Positions 1-11,261 are shown, counted from the stretch's first letter. The stretch: 64,000 nucleotides of DNA from Megalobrama amblycephala (GCF_018812025.1 NC_063052.1:19055414-19119413); one strand, 5' to 3'. Numbers and translations: made by a program. The notes: generated from the letters alone by a model not told the origin.

Positions 1-82
1 CAAGACTTGGCTAAAAACATGTCTCTCATCTTTCCGAGATGCAGTGTGTTATCCAATGTTCCCGGAACCATTCATGCTTGTT

Positions 83-322
83 CCCTTTCGATACTTCACT
101 CGTACTGCGTATGGGGAAAGGTCTCCTTTTTCCCCATTACTGAAGCCTTTTTCAATAACGCAGTGTAACTGCATCGTCATTGGTTCACTCATAGACAAGT
201 TGTTGAACCAATGACGGCACGGCATAGCTGCGCGGCCTATGGCGACAGAGCGCGCGAATATTCCCGCCGAAATGGGCGGGGTTTAGGGCTATATAAGCAG
301 GCGTTTCGCCATAGGATTTCAG
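83..322 (+). repeat. Left inverted terminal repeat of the DIRS-like element
   Basis: This segment is the reverse complement of about 6343-6565, with scattered mismatches. Shared blocks include TGCGTATGGGGAAAGGTCT near the outer side, a CAGTTACACTG-type block, GGGCTATATAAGC and GGATTTCAG at the inner edge. The outermost ~30 bases differ between the two ends. That is expected in DIRS elements, where each end is instead mirrored in the internal complementary region. Confidence 0.85.
288..298 (+). promoter_or_regulatory. Candidate TATA box in left DIRS ITR
   Basis: CTATATAAGC lies inside the left inverted repeat, about 370 bp upstream of the first gag start. It is kept in the mirrored right repeat. 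DIRS ITRs carry the element's promoter, so this is the likely core promoter. The transcription start cannot be seen from sequence alone. Confidence 0.5.
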
Positions 323-665
323 TTCTCTCTCCTTCAGCGACGACTTCACATCGCTCCTCGCTGATCTCCGGCTGAAGCCTTCGCCGCCTGGAAGAAGCTC
401 GCCTGGAAAGAAGCTCTCGCCGCAGTCGAAGAGGCTCCCGCAGCGGACTGCTGAGCTCGCCGACGAAGAAGCGCCCGCTTCCCGCTTCCGGCCGCTTGCC
501 AGCCCGTCTCCTGCCGCCATCCGGCACGCCTAAAAGAGCAATTTTCCCCCGGTTTATTGCCGCTCTAAAAGAGCTTTCCAACAGTGGTTTTCACCGCTCT
601 AGCGGCCCTCGCCGCTCTAAAAGAGCCCCTCAAATGCTGTTTTCATGGCGGCGGCGTTGTTACAA

Positions 666-2948
666 ATGCCGCGCCACTCATGTGGCACATGCAGAGCCCC
701 TCTGCATGACGATGACAGACACGGTGAGTGCGTCGGCTGCCTGGGCAGACCCCATGCAGAGGCCACGCTCACCGGGACCTCATGTTCTCACTGTGAGAAC
801 ATGAGTCTCGCCTCTCTGCGCTCGCGGATCGCCTTCTTCAGTGAAGGCGATCTCGCCGCTCGCGCCCTCCCGTCTTCTTCCTCCCGCGGCCCAGCACACG
901 GAGTTGGATGACGTCACGCCGGCTTCCCCGCGTGCCTCACCCTCTCCCCCGAGAGAGCAGTCCCCCGTCCTGTTCTCCCGCCCTGAGCTGCGTCCCTCGG
1001 CAGATGCGAGCGACCTCATCTCTTTTGGCGGTTCTGAGGACGAGCCGCTTGATGACTCCATGTCTCTCGCGGCCTCTGAAACCGAAGGTTGGGCCGGTGA
1101 TTCTGACCCTGCCCGCCTTCCCTCGCTGGAGCCCATTGACTGCAAGCGGGGTATGGATGCCGAGCTCTTCCGCATCCTCTCGAAAGCAGTAGAGGTTTTG
1201 GACCTCGAATGGGCTCCGCCAGAGGAGCCATCACGGAGCAGGCTCGACGAGTGGTTCCTGCCAGGTTCCCGCCAGGCCCCTCGTCAACGCACCGCACCGT
1301 TTTTCCCAGAGGTTCACGACGAGCTGACGAAGTCGTGGCGCGCCCCGTATTCTTCCCGCCTACGTACTACACTGTTACGTGTTTGATGATAAAATTGGGA
1401 TGTTCTCATAACATTTAAGTGAGACAACTGTTTCAAGGTGTGGTGCAGACCAAAGATGAAACAAACAGAGCAGTTTTAGATTATTTTACTTTGGCGTTGT
1501 TAGGTGTTACAAATAATTTAGAAAAATGAAATGAAGAAAATTATCCATACATAAAAGAAAGAGTGTCGCCCAAATAAAAGAAATAAACAAAATAAACCAA
1601 TCCTTACAGATAACCTCTAAACTAACTAACAAAAGAAAAATGTGAAAAGAAAACCGAAATCTTCAGCGTATACGACGCCCAAGCTAAACTATAATAATCT
1701 ACAAACAAAAATACATGGGTGGTGCGACACTCACAAACCTAGACTAACATAGTATAAATTAACCTAATCAAAACCAGAGTCGAAAGCTCATAACTACATT
1801 CTCAAGACATGTCATATTTGGTAAGACACATGAACGCCAACCCGACACACACAGTAACAAATACTCCAACATGAACGTTATTAAACAAATCTATAATTTG
1901 ATCAAAACTCACGTCACAAAGCAAAATTGGCACCAAGTGAGTTAACTAAAGAAACAAATAGCCATAGCCCGAAATAACTGGCTGCGTTGGAGCACGAGGT
2001 ACGCCGATCTGACGCACCCCAAACACTGTCACATCAAGCCATTAAATACAGCTGGCGCATCAACGAATGGGCCGGACATCATGACATCAGCAATGATTGG
2101 CAGTCGAAGTAGCCAATAAACACCCACCTGCAGGCAGGGAGAAAAGAACAAAAACAGAAAAGCGCAAAAGTGCACACATGACACGTGGAACGTAACATAC
2201 ACATTATTCAGCTCTCACCTCTGTGGATGGCTCTGAAGAGAAGGGTTACGAGCATCTACCGCCCCTGGACGAAGCAGTGGCGGCTCACCTCTGTCCCCCC
2301 ACAGCTGTGGGTTGGAAAACTAAGAGGGCCCTTCCATCCAAGCCCTGTAGGACCACTTCTGCCCTGGCTGGCAGAGCATATACGTCCATGGGCCAGGCTG
2401 CCTCAGCGCTGCACACCATGGCTATTCTCCAGGTGTTTCAAGCGAAGCTCCTCCGTTCTCTGGATGAGTCCGGCGTCAATGCACCTGCCTTCCGTGACCT
2501 CCGCAGTACCACTGACTTAGCCCTGCGTGCCACAAAGGCCACAGCTCAGGCCATTGGACGATCTATGGCCAGCCTGGTCGCACTTGAGCGCCATTTGTGG
2601 CTCAACCTGACCGAGATTAAGGAGATGGACAAGATGGCCTTTTTGGATGCCCCGGTCTCTCCTTCTGGTCTCTTCGGGCCAGCAGTAGAGGGCTTTACAG
2701 AGCATTTTACTGCAGCACAAAAGTCGTCCCAGGCTATGCGACACTTCCTGCCTAAACGCTCTAGCTCCACGTCTGCTTCCAGCCGCCCCAAGTCTGTGCC
2801 GGCTCAGCAGAACAAACCTGCCCCCTCTACTTCTCAGGCAGCACCACCCAAGGAACAGCGCCATCGTAAGCGCTCCTCCTTCCCGAGGCAACGTCAGGGA
2901 CCCCGGCCTAAGATTACGCTGGACCCGACGCCTCCTAAGCCCTCCTGA
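666..2948 (+). pseudogene. DIRS gag-like ORF, frameshifted and split by a solo LTR
   Basis: The reading frame starts at the ATG at 666 (or 645 in the same frame). It opens with a cysteine-rich segment with paired CxxC motifs, typical of fish DIRS gag N-termini. The frame is lost between about 880 and 905, where the later part continues in the frame of 841-1372, suggesting a small indel. At 1372 the ORF is broken by an 825-bp solo LTR and resumes at 2203 in the correct frame once one copy of the duplication is ignored. It then runs to a stop at 2946-2948. The C-terminal part is basic and rich in Ser, Pro and Gln, as expected for a nucleic-acid-binding tail. Function as a structural protein is inferred from position and composition. 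Confidence 0.75.
1373..2197. mobile_element. Solo LTR (825 bp) inserted in DIRS gag
   Basis: The insert begins TGTTACG and ends CGTAACA, so it has TG..CA ends with a 7-bp inverted repeat. It is flanked by the 5-bp direct repeat TACAC at 1368-1372 and 2198-2202. It has no coding capacity and is AT-rich compared with the GC-rich DIRS ORF on both sides. These are the marks of a solo LTR left by recombination between the two LTRs of a retrovirus-like element. The parent family is not identifiable from this sequence, and orientation is unknown. The reading frame of the host gag is unchanged on either side apart from the interruption. Confidence 0.85.
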
Positions 2949-2967
2949 TTTTTCAGGAAGGAAGAGG

Positions 2968-5067
2968 ATGGGGCAAAGTCTCGCCACGGCCGAACCACCC
3001 CAAAAGCTCTTTCGTTCCACCCCCCCTCCGCCTCGTTCAGCTCCGGGCGTGGGAGATATGTCCAGTGTTGTGCTAACTGGGCCCAGTGCTGCGTCCATGC
3101 AAAAAGCCATTCTTATAGTGAACACTATGAACATTCTACCTTCTCTAAGAAAGAGCGCAGTTCCTCTTCCACTCTCTCCGGTGCACGGGCCCCCGATTGG
3201 CGGCCCGTCACCCGATACCATTCAGCCCCTTGTCACGCGGGCCGAGGCCTGGCGGGCCATCCCCAGAGTGTCAAGCTGGGTTCTGGGAACCATAAGTCGA
3301 GGCTACTTGCTTCAGTTCGCCCGAAGGCCCCCGCGCTTCAGCGGGGTGCTTCAGACTTCAGTCGACACGGACAACGTTCATGTCCTCCGAGCCGAAGTCA
3401 CATCTCTTCTGAGGAAAGGAGCTATAGAAATAGTCTCCCCCTCAGAGAGCAATTCGGGGTTCTACAGCCGTTATTTTCTAGTTCCCAAAAAAGATGGCGG
3501 TCTCAGACCCATCTTAGATCTCAGGCTCTTGAAAACTCTCCCTCATGAGACGGAACAGATCCTCGCGCAGGTTTGCCCCGGGGACTGGTTCTGCTCGCTG
3601 GACCTGAAAGATGCATACTTTCACATCCAGATAGCCCCCCATCACAGGCGATTCTTGAGATTCGCGTTCGAGGGTGTGGCTTACCAATATACGGTCCTTC
3701 CATTCGGACTGTCCCTAGCTCCTCGCACTTTTACCAAGTGCATGAACGCGGCGCTTTCCCCACTGAGACAGATGGGAATCCTGGTTCTCAATTACCGACT
3801 GGCCCAGTCACGAGCCGAGCTGGAGCATCACAGATCCGTGTTACTCAGCCACTTGGAGTGCCTGGGTCTCAGGGTCAACTTTGCCAAGAGTTCACTGCTC
3901 CCCAGCCAGCTTATAACATTCCTGGGTGTGGTTTTCGACTCAGTCCGTATGACGGCTGTAGTCTCTCCAGAGTGCGCTCTGGCCATTCAGCAGCTCGCGG
4001 CATCGGTCAGGAACAGAGCCTATTTCCCTCTGAAGTTTTTCCAGAGGATGCTAGGGCTGATGGCTTCCGCCTCCCCGGTTCTGCAGCTCTGCCTTCTTCG
4101 GATGCGGCCTCTGCAGTACTGGTTGAAGTTCCGGGTTCCTCCTCACGCCTGGCGGCACGGCCGCCTGCGTCTCAGGGTCAGTCAGGCCTGTTTGGCAGCT
4201 CTGAAACCCTGGATGAACCCTGTATGGTTCAGCCAAGGGGTACCCCTACAGGCGGTGTCCAGAAGGACGGTGCTCTCAACGGATGCGTCCAAAACAGGTT
4301 GGGGCGCTCTTTGCGAGGGCAGACCGGCCTTCGGCTCGTGGTCTCACGAGGAATGCCATCTGCACATCAACTGCCTCGAGATGTTGGCAGTGATTCGAGC
4401 CCTTCATGCATTCCAGGCACACCTGACAGGGCGCCATGTCTTAGTCCAGTCGGACAGCATGACAGTGGTGTCATACATAAATCACCAGGGCGGTCTTTCG
4501 TCCAGCCGCTTATGCGCTCTGGCGAAGCGTCTTCTGGAATGGGCATCACCGAGGTTTCAGTCGCTCAGGGCGACTCACATACCCGGGAGAACAAACTTGG
4601 GAGCAGACATGCTATCTCAGAGCAATGTCCCCTTAGACGAGTGGATGCTCCACCCCCAGACGGTTCTCATGATCTGGGAGTTCTTCGGAAAGGCAGAGGT
4701 AGACCTCTTCGCTTCAGAAGGCAACTCTCACTGCCCAATTTATTTCTCGAGGGAGGAAGATGCGCTGGCCCATGTCTGGCCCAGCACCCTCCTTTACGCT
4801 TTTCCCCCGATCGCTCTGATCCCACAGGTCATCAGACGAATCAGGGAAGACAAGCACAGAGTCCTCCTGGTGGCCCCGCTCTGGAGAAGCCAAGTTTGGT
4901 CCTCAGAGCTGTTCAGGCTTTCCACAAAAGCTCCGTGGCCGATCCCCCTGAGACGGGACCTCCTCTCTCAGGCGAACAGGACGATTTGGCATCCCCAGCC
5001 AGAACTCTGGGCTCTGCACCTCTGGTCCCTCGACGGGAGCCTGCTAACCTCCCCGGGGACATGCTGA
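2968..5067 (+). pseudogene. DIRS reverse transcriptase/RNase H with deleted RT active site
   Basis: This is an uninterrupted 699-codon ORF starting at the ATG at 2968, 20 bp after the gag stop. The RT fingers and palm are recognisable ([14 protein letters not shown], then SLDLKDAYFHI carrying the first catalytic Asp near residue 213). Where DIRS RTs have the YxDD-type box, this copy reads LNY directly followed by RLAQS at 3787-3807. About five residues including both aspartates are missing, by a deletion of roughly 15 bp that keeps frame. RNase H follows and keeps its acidic residues: Asp in STDAS, Glu in CLEML, Asp in QSDSM and Asp in GADML. A catalytically dead RT with an apparently whole RNase H is therefore predicted. 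The stop overlaps the recombinase start as ATGCTGA at 5061-5067. Confidence 0.88.
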
Positions 5068-6035
5068 ATACCATTTCTCAGGCGAGAGCGCCGTCCACGA
5101 GACGCCTCTACGCCCAGAAATGGTCGGTCTTTGTTGACTGGTGTTCCACATGCAACATAGACCCAGTGGAGTGTGACGTATCTCCGATGCTGTCTTTTCT
5201 CCAGGAGCGTTTGGATCTGTGTCGCACCCTTTCAAAGCTCAAAGTTTACGTAGCAGCCATTGCAGCGTTTCACGCTCCTATCGCTGGCCAGTCAGTGGGA
5301 CGAAACAACCTCGTGGTGCATTTCTTGAGAGGTTCTAGGCAATTAAATCCTCCTCGTCCTCTCACTGTTCCCACCTGGGACCTCTCTTTGGTCCTCAGAG
5401 CTCTTAAAGGGCCTCCCTTTGAGCCACTGCGTTCAGCTGACCTCAGGCCCCTGACGCTCAAAACCGCTCTGCTACTTGCACTAGCATCGGTTAAGTGAGT
5501 TGGTGACTTGCAGGCCCTCTCGGTGAGCTCTGCATGCCTTGAGTTCGGGCCCAACGACTCCAAAGTCCTTTTGAAACCTAGGCATGGCTACGTCCCTAAG
5601 GTCCTCTCGACTCCATTCAGAGCACAGGTTATTTCCCTCTCAGTGCTTCCTCCCTCGTCGGATGAGCGAGAGCTGGAACTACTCTGCCCTGTCAGGGCAT
5701 TAAGGACCTACGTTGATCGATCACAGCCTTTTCGGCAATCTGATCAGCTCTTTATCTGCTTTGGTGGCCGCACCAAAGGGTCTTCGGTCTCAAAGCAACG
5801 TCTTTCGCGTTGGATAGTCGACGCTATTGCTCTTTGTTACTCCTCTATGGGCCTCGACTGCCCCATAGGAGTTAGAGCTCACTCTACTAGAGGAATGGCT
5901 TCCTCTTGGGCCTGGTCTAGTGGAGTTTCGATTAAAGACATCTGTGAGGCGGCCGGCTGGTCCTCGCCGTCCACTTTTGTCAGATTTTATCATTTGGACG
6001 TCCCGACCTTACAAGCTCGGGTCCTCTCGGTATGA
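5061..6035 (+). pseudogene. DIRS tyrosine recombinase with in-frame stop at the box I arginine
   Basis: The frame starts at the ATG at 5061, overlapping the RT stop by ATGCTGA. An N-terminal SAM-like helical part (STRRLYAQKW...) is followed by the catalytic domain. Box I should have Lys-Arg after ALASV, but the codon at 5496-5498 is TGA. The frame continues unchanged after it. HxxR is present as HSTR at 5880-5891, and the nucleophile is probably the Tyr of FVRFY at 5988-5990. A CGA to TGA transition, the usual outcome of CpG deamination, would explain the stop. It falls on the codon expected to encode the first catalytic arginine. The ORF could otherwise make about 324 residues. It would join the circular DNA intermediate to the genome in an active element. 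Confidence 0.88.
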
Positions 6036-6207
6036 TCCAGCGGCCTCTATCGAGCTCCGCTTCATGCCACTCTGGGAGTTAACTCCCTTTTTGTAGTGTA
6101 ACGAGGGTTCGACGGCTCTGGCCTTCTCACTTGTCCTCTGGTTCCCTCACGGTGCCCAAGACAAGTCCAGTCGTTCCCTGCCGTGGCACGGCGCGGTTGA
6201 ATTCGTT

Positions 6208-6290
6208 CCCCATACGCAGTACGAGTGAAGTATCGAAAGGGTTACTAACGTAACCTAGGTTCCCTGAGATACGGAACGAGTACTGCGTTA
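6208..6290 (+). repeat. DIRS internal complementary region (ICR)
   Basis: 6208-6241 is an exact reverse complement of the left terminus at 83-116. 6241-6288 is a near-exact reverse complement of the right terminus at about 6555-6602, with one clear mismatch. The two halves meet at GGGTTACTAACG. In the DIRS model this region templates joining of both ends into a circle. Confidence 0.88.
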
Positions 6291-6342
6291 CATGCCGTGC
6301 CACGAGGCTGCGGCTTCAGTGTCGTCGCTTCAGTCGAATGAC

Positions 6343-6602
6343 CTGAAATCCTATGGCGAAACGCCCGCTTATATAGCCCTAAATCCCGCCCATTTCGGCG
6401 GGAATATTTGCGCGCTCTGTCGCCATAGGCCGCGCAGCTATGCCGTGCCGTCATTGGTTCAACAACTTGTCCATGAGTGAACCAATGACGATGCAGTTAC
6501 ACTGCGTTATTGAAAAAGGCTTCAGTAACGGGGAAAAAGGAGACCTTTCCCCATACGCAGTACTCGTTCCGTATCTCAGGGAACCGAGGTTACGTTAGTA
6601 AC
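6343..6602 (-). repeat. Right inverted terminal repeat of the DIRS-like element
   Basis: This is the reverse complement of 83-322, starting with CTGAAATCC and containing GCTTATATAGCCC, the mirrored TATA region. The terminal ~35 bases (from GTACTCGTTCC to GTTAGTAAC) are not in the left repeat but are mirrored in the internal complementary region. Confidence 0.85.
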
Positions 6603-7321
6603 CGAGTACGTTTTCCAATGTGGAATAGCACAAAATAGGTATCATTTTAAAGCTTAGACAGCTTAAAAAAAATGTTGTTTTTGATTTGATTTGATTTGAA
6701 ATAAGATTATTTTGCTTACCCCATTGGCAGATTATTTTGCTTGTTTTAAGGAAAAATTTTAATTTAATTACTTAATTTTGACTTATTTTTTTCTGAAAAG
6801 ACAATTTTTACTTGTCTAGAAAATGCTTCTTGATTTAAGAATTTTTAGATATTTTGACTAGACACAAGACAAAAACTCTAAGCAAGAAAAGCATTTTTTT
6901 GCAGCGTATATTTACAAAAATTATTAAATTATGTATATTTAATCTATTTATCAACACTTCAATAACACTATGGGAAAGTATCCAATCTTTTATCTCTATC
7001 CCTAATTCAACACACCTGAAGCAGCTAATCAAGGTCATTATGATAAATGAAAACTTTCAAGCCAGGTGTGTTGGAGCTAAACTCATTGTGAAGAGGAATA
7101 AACACTTCTGAACTATTTGCCATTACATAAATTTCAGTTAATTTTCTGTGAAACTACATAGCATTCACGTAACAAGTTTATCTTATAGAATAGAAGAGCT
7201 TAGTTTTTTTTTTTTTTTTTATGAAAGTTTCTTTAAAGCTGCAGATTCACATTATGTAGACCTTAATCTGTTAAAAAATCATGAAATAGCCATGTCAGTC
7301 ACTTTCTCCAACACAAGGTGT

Positions 7322-7352
<31 letters not shown>

Positions 7353-8459
7353 GTGATTGTATTTCAATGGAAACAGGCTAAACTAAGTGGAGATCAGTTG
7401 CATTCCTTAAATTTAATACAGATTCAGGAATATGAATGATTATCTGAATAAGCAGTAATGAGGGAGTAGGAGATAAGGCACAGGACAGCATCAAGTTCCA
7501 GGTCAGGTGATAATCCTATCGACTACAAGTCAGTGTATTATCAATGTCACATTTATCAAGAGGGTACTTCTCTCTCTCTTTTTTTTTATTTATTTATTTT
7601 ATTTTTTTTAATTGTCCATCCTCATCTGTCTTCATTCCTATTAAAAGAAAGAAGGAAAGGTGCTCCAACTTAGATGCAATACATGGACTATGTGTAAAGT
7701 ATGATATTCTTGCTCACGGTCATGTCACTTGCACTTCAAGAAATGTTGTTGGAACTTTAATAATAAAAATCCTAATAAATATTACTAAAGCAAGATGCAT
7801 GTACTTTTTAAGAATTTAGAAAATGGATGGTTTATTCAAACACAATAATAACTTTTTTTTTAAATAAATCTTATTAGATTAGGTAACAATAAATCAAATG
7901 CAAATAACAAACACAAAACAAAAAAACAAACAACAGAACATAGAAACAATAAGAAAGACTATTGTTTGAAACCCAGAGAAGTCAGGTGGTTCAACAAACA
8001 GCACTACTGTATAGGATGCACCTGTGTTTTCTCTCGAATGAGGAGAAGTGCACATGCAAAATCAAAAGGAGCCTTTACCAATCAGTGGCCAATTTCAAAC
8101 TACAATGGATGTTTTTCAGCCATTTTTCAACAGACTTGCTAAAATGATGAAGGACCTCCCCTAAACCAAGCCCCCAGTGGATTAGAGTAAATCGGGTAAA
8201 CCCAATTGTGGTTTGAAAATGCCCCACTGATTGGGAAACACCCACTAGTGCTCTGCAGAGATACCTGCATCTTTTGGTCATCAACTACAAATCACTGTTA
8301 GTTCAATGTCACTGTCTCCACCCATGTGTGCTTTCAGTTTTCATCCAAATTGCAATGCTGATCCAACACACTTTAAACATTGAAATGTCAATCTCAACCA
8401 AAATGATGGTTTAGATCAAAACTCAACATTGTATCAATGTCACCATACTATCTGGATAC
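6603..8459. other. Non-coding AT-rich interval with poly-T runs
   Basis: No coding signature is seen on either strand. Poly-T tracts lie near 7204-7220 and 7324-7352, and low-complexity T/A sequence near 7570-7610 and 7852-7865. Short ORFs here are AT-rich, have no recognisable motif and look like chance. Confidence 0.7.
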
Positions 8460-8743
8460 TGTTCTTCATCATATTTTACATTATAGTAATCAAATACCAC
8501 GGATTCAAGTGATAATCAGTCCTTATAATTAAAGAGAGATATTATCATACCATCAGTGTCTGAGATGACCGACTGCTGATGCGTTTCCTGTCTTGTGTTA
8601 CTCACAGTCTTTTAACTTTTCAGCACGTCATCCTCATACAGAATGTGCTTGTGCATCTAAGCCGCGTTATCGCACTGAAAAATCGCATCTCCAACTTCTC
8701 TGCACTCTAGTCCTGCATGCATGCCCCTGCCATGTGAGTTTCA
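8460..8743 (-). repeat. 3' LTR of BEL/Pao element
   Basis: This is a direct repeat of 13213-13487. Shared blocks include TTAAAGAGAGATATTATCAT, TCAGCACG and ACAGAATGTGCTTGTGCATC. On the minus strand it begins TGAAACTCACATG, immediately after the purine-rich AAGGGAGAAAG at 8744-8754, and ends AGAACA. Confidence 0.68.
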
Positions 8744-8869
8744 CTTTCTCCCTTATTCACTTATTTTCTTTAGCAGAGCAGAAATCGCGTACACAAATCT
8801 GTTTTTTAGCCTCACACCTCCCACTTGAACTACTGGTTCTTGAACCCAAGTAGGTCACACTTTCATTCT

Positions 8870-9175
8870 GTTCTGTCTGTTCTTCTGCAGGAATCAAGAC
8901 AACTAATCGTCTAACATCTCTATGGAGGATGGTTGCAAGAATTTTTTTTGTCAACTTTTTTGTTTTGTCTGTGACTCTTGCTTGGTTGGGCTTTATATTT
9001 GGGATTGGGTAGTGTGTAAAGATTCTAACTGTGATCAGGATGGACTTTGACCACTCTGGCTAGCTTGTACTGACTTTTTAGTGCATTTCGGTCAGCCAAC
9101 CAGACTACATCACCCACAGCAATGTTCCGCTATTTCACGTGCCACTTGCTTCTCACAAACAAATGTAAGGACCTT
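8870..9175 (-). pseudogene. BEL/Pao pol C-terminal remnant
   Basis: Minus-strand translation gives a broken frame. It starts with WHVK, a stop, then NIAVGDVVWLADRNALKSQY from about 9125 downward, followed by a second stop after HPDHS. A separate frame encodes TILHRDVRRLVVLIPAEEQ near 8870-8930. Both pieces are characteristic of the C-terminal domain that follows integrase in BEL/Pao polyproteins. Several frameshifts and stops make it non-functional. It lies just upstream (minus strand) of the purine tract and 3' LTR, as expected. Confidence 0.75.
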
Positions 9176-9360
9176 AGGTCATTTATTAGCTCAATTTAAT
9201 TGTTACAGGGAATAAGAATTGAATCAACTGTAAATGATTCACTGTAAATGAGTCAGAATTAATATTTAACACTTCATCAATTATTCGTCCAGCGAAAACT
9301 GAGGTTAGAGTATTTTACCAATTCTGGATAAAATATTATTCTGCTGCCAACAGTAACAAT

Positions 9361-9371
9361 ATTTTATTATG

Positions 9372-9402
<31 letters not shown>
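9361..9402. repeat. (ATT)n microsatellite
   Basis: About 14 units of ATT with one interruption. Confidence 0.95.
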
Positions 9403-9518
9403 TATTATAAGCAAGAGGTAACTGATCTTTGAGTTTAAGACAGTAATTTGATACACAGCACAAGAAACTCGTATATGTGAAAATCAAAGCAATCAGTAAT
9501 GATTACAGGAAACTAAGG

Positions 9519-9539
9519 CTAAACACACACACACACATT

Positions 9540-9598
<59 letters not shown>
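9519..9598. repeat. (CA)n microsatellite
   Basis: A short CA run, a TTCATA interruption, then more than 20 further CA units. Confidence 0.95.
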
Positions 9599-9699
9599 TC
9601 ACGGAGTTGAGATGAGTTATGAAGAAAGTCCCAAATACTAACTAAACATCGCAACCTGAGGATAATCACAAAAGCAGAGCTTTGGCTTGATTCTTTAGG

Positions 9700-10260
9700 T
9701 TTAAAGGAGTTTCACCAGTTTCCAGCAAGAGAGAGAAGTTTGCTTGTACCTGCGTTTGCTCTGACAGCTGAGGTAATCAGGTTGTTCTGCGACTCGCGTG
9801 CAGCGGAGCCCCGTTTTGGATTGGCTGTCTCTCAGGTGACGTCTTCTCGGGAAAGCCCTTCGTGGGTTGCGCGGAAGCTTTAAAGCTTTAAAGCCGGCTG
9901 GTGAGACGCGCTGTTCTGAGCAGTTTTCTTCTTTGGAGACTTTGGTCAGATATTTCACGGAGTGTTTTGGAGTCTGGATGTGACGGCTGTTGAATGGTCA
10001 GCTGCGCGGCTCGTGGTTGAAGTCGGCGACTGTTAGATGGAAAATCAGCCCCGGTCAATCAGTTCTCAATGACCCATGCGACTTTTCCGCCGTGGTCAAA
10101 GTAGCGGTGCTTCGGCTACTGGGCTTCAACGACTGTGCTTCAGTCTAACTTCTGACCGATTTCTGACCGATTTCTGACTTCCAGCCCTAGCTTGTTTGGA
10201 CAGCATAGTTTTAAAGGAGCGATCCTCCAATGAGACGTTGCTACGGGGATTAGACACGCC
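9700..10260. promoter_or_regulatory. CpG-rich promoter-like block inside the BEL element
   Basis: This block is richer in G+C and CpG than its flanks. It contains TGACGTC (9837-9843, a CRE-like site), ATTGG (an inverted CCAAT) near 9820, a repeated CTTTAAAG near 9880-9892 and TTTCTGACCGA repeated in tandem near 10155-10180. No supported ORF runs through it. It could be an LTR or terminal region of another element, or a captured promoter. I could not place it in a family, so the label is an inference. Confidence 0.3.
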
Positions 10261-10699
10261 TCGTCTATTGTCTATTGATCACATTGCGTGATATCTGTGG
10301 AACATTCTCCTGTTTTATTAACAACTTTATAACGTTTCTTAATATTTTCCTGATACTGAATTTCAATGTTTCATTCACACAGAATTACAGAGAATTATAA
10401 ATTCTGCATTTAGAACTCAAACATGACACACTTCTTACACACATATTATTAGACTGACCTAATTAAAACAATGATTACCAGAGAAAGAAAAGGCATACGG
10501 GAATACAAACATATACTGCATTGACTCCAACCTTTTAGTAATCACATCATAGCAAGTGTTATTCTGGATATAGTTAATACTTTAAATGATTGTCCCTTTT
10601 GAGATTCAAGATTGAGTCCTTAAGCATAGAGTCATTGAACAGCGACCAGAGTCACAAGTGACCGGGTCAAAACGGACTCCTAATCAGGAGGAGGTCTCT

Positions 10700-10935
10700 A
10701 GGAGGTCTTTAACTACTAATTTTCCCTCAATAAACTCCTAATTTACTGCTTATTAATAGTAAATAAGGTAGTTGTTAAGATTAGGTATTGGGTAAGATTA
10801 AGAATGTAGAATAAGGTCATGTAGAATAAGGCATTAATATGTGCTTAATATGTACTAATAAACAGCCAATATTCTAGTAATATACATGCTAATAAGCAAC
10901 TAGTTAAAAAACCTTAAAATAAAGTGTTACCCTTT
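10700..10935. repeat. Dispersed fish repeat ending in AAAGTGTTACC
   Basis: Blocks such as CTAATTTACTGCTTATTAATAG, TTAGGTATTGGGTA, GTACTAATAAACAGCC and GCTAATAAGCAACTAG, ending in AAAATAAAGTGTTACC, resemble a non-autonomous repeat common in cyprinid genomes. Its right edge coincides with the point where BEL pol sequence stops, so it marks the breakpoint of the BEL internal loss. Confidence 0.65.
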
Positions 10936-11200
10936 GTGCTTACTTTAATGGCCATCTTGCCAACTCCATAAACCACCAGAGTAATTTTCTCCTCTTAGCT
11001 TGAGTCTATCAGCAGCTTCATGTGTAATATAATTTGTGTCCGAGGCCAGATCTATCAGAGTGCCAATTTTCTGTCCTGCATTTGTGGTTACCTCCATCAA
11101 CATCATGATAACAGGGAGTTCTTTTAATCCACTTTCAAACCGCAATCCCATCTTGTCTTTCTCAGAGCAGTTTACCAGCTTAACTTTGTTGGTGGATGCC
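10935..11200 (-). pseudogene. BEL/Pao protease fragment
   Basis: On the minus strand, a 68-residue open stretch from 11151 contains KIGTLIDLASDTNYITHEAA. This resembles the aspartic protease-like domain at the start of BEL/Pao pol, with Asp in LIDLAS as the active-site position. The frame shifts near its end: the VV.GVGKMA-type continuation is found in another frame close to 10940. Coding sequence stops at the boundary with the dispersed repeat. Confidence 0.72.
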
Positions 11201-11261
11201 CTTTAGTACCTTTCTGCTAGTTCTGGTGAGAGTTCAGCCAGAAATTCACCCTGCTCATCTG

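Larger units (their letters stand above)
83..6602 (+). mobile_element. DIRS-like tyrosine-recombinase retrotransposon, inactive
   Basis: The element reads, in order, left inverted terminal repeat, gag-like ORF, RT/RNase H ORF, tyrosine recombinase ORF, internal complementary region and right inverted terminal repeat. This is the DIRS order, which uses a tyrosine recombinase in place of a DDE integrase and makes no long target duplication. About 5.7 kb belongs to the element; the other 830 bp is a solo LTR and its duplication inside gag. It carries at least four lesions: a gag frameshift, the solo LTR, loss of the RT active site and a stop in the recombinase. The left edge is placed at 83 because the internal complementary region matches from there; the right edge at 6602 rests on the same logic. 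Confidence 0.9.

Noticed and set aside
3573..5498. 641-codon ORF overlapping the DIRS RT
   Set aside because: Most is a shadow frame of the RT ORF; only the part from 5061 is the true recombinase frame.
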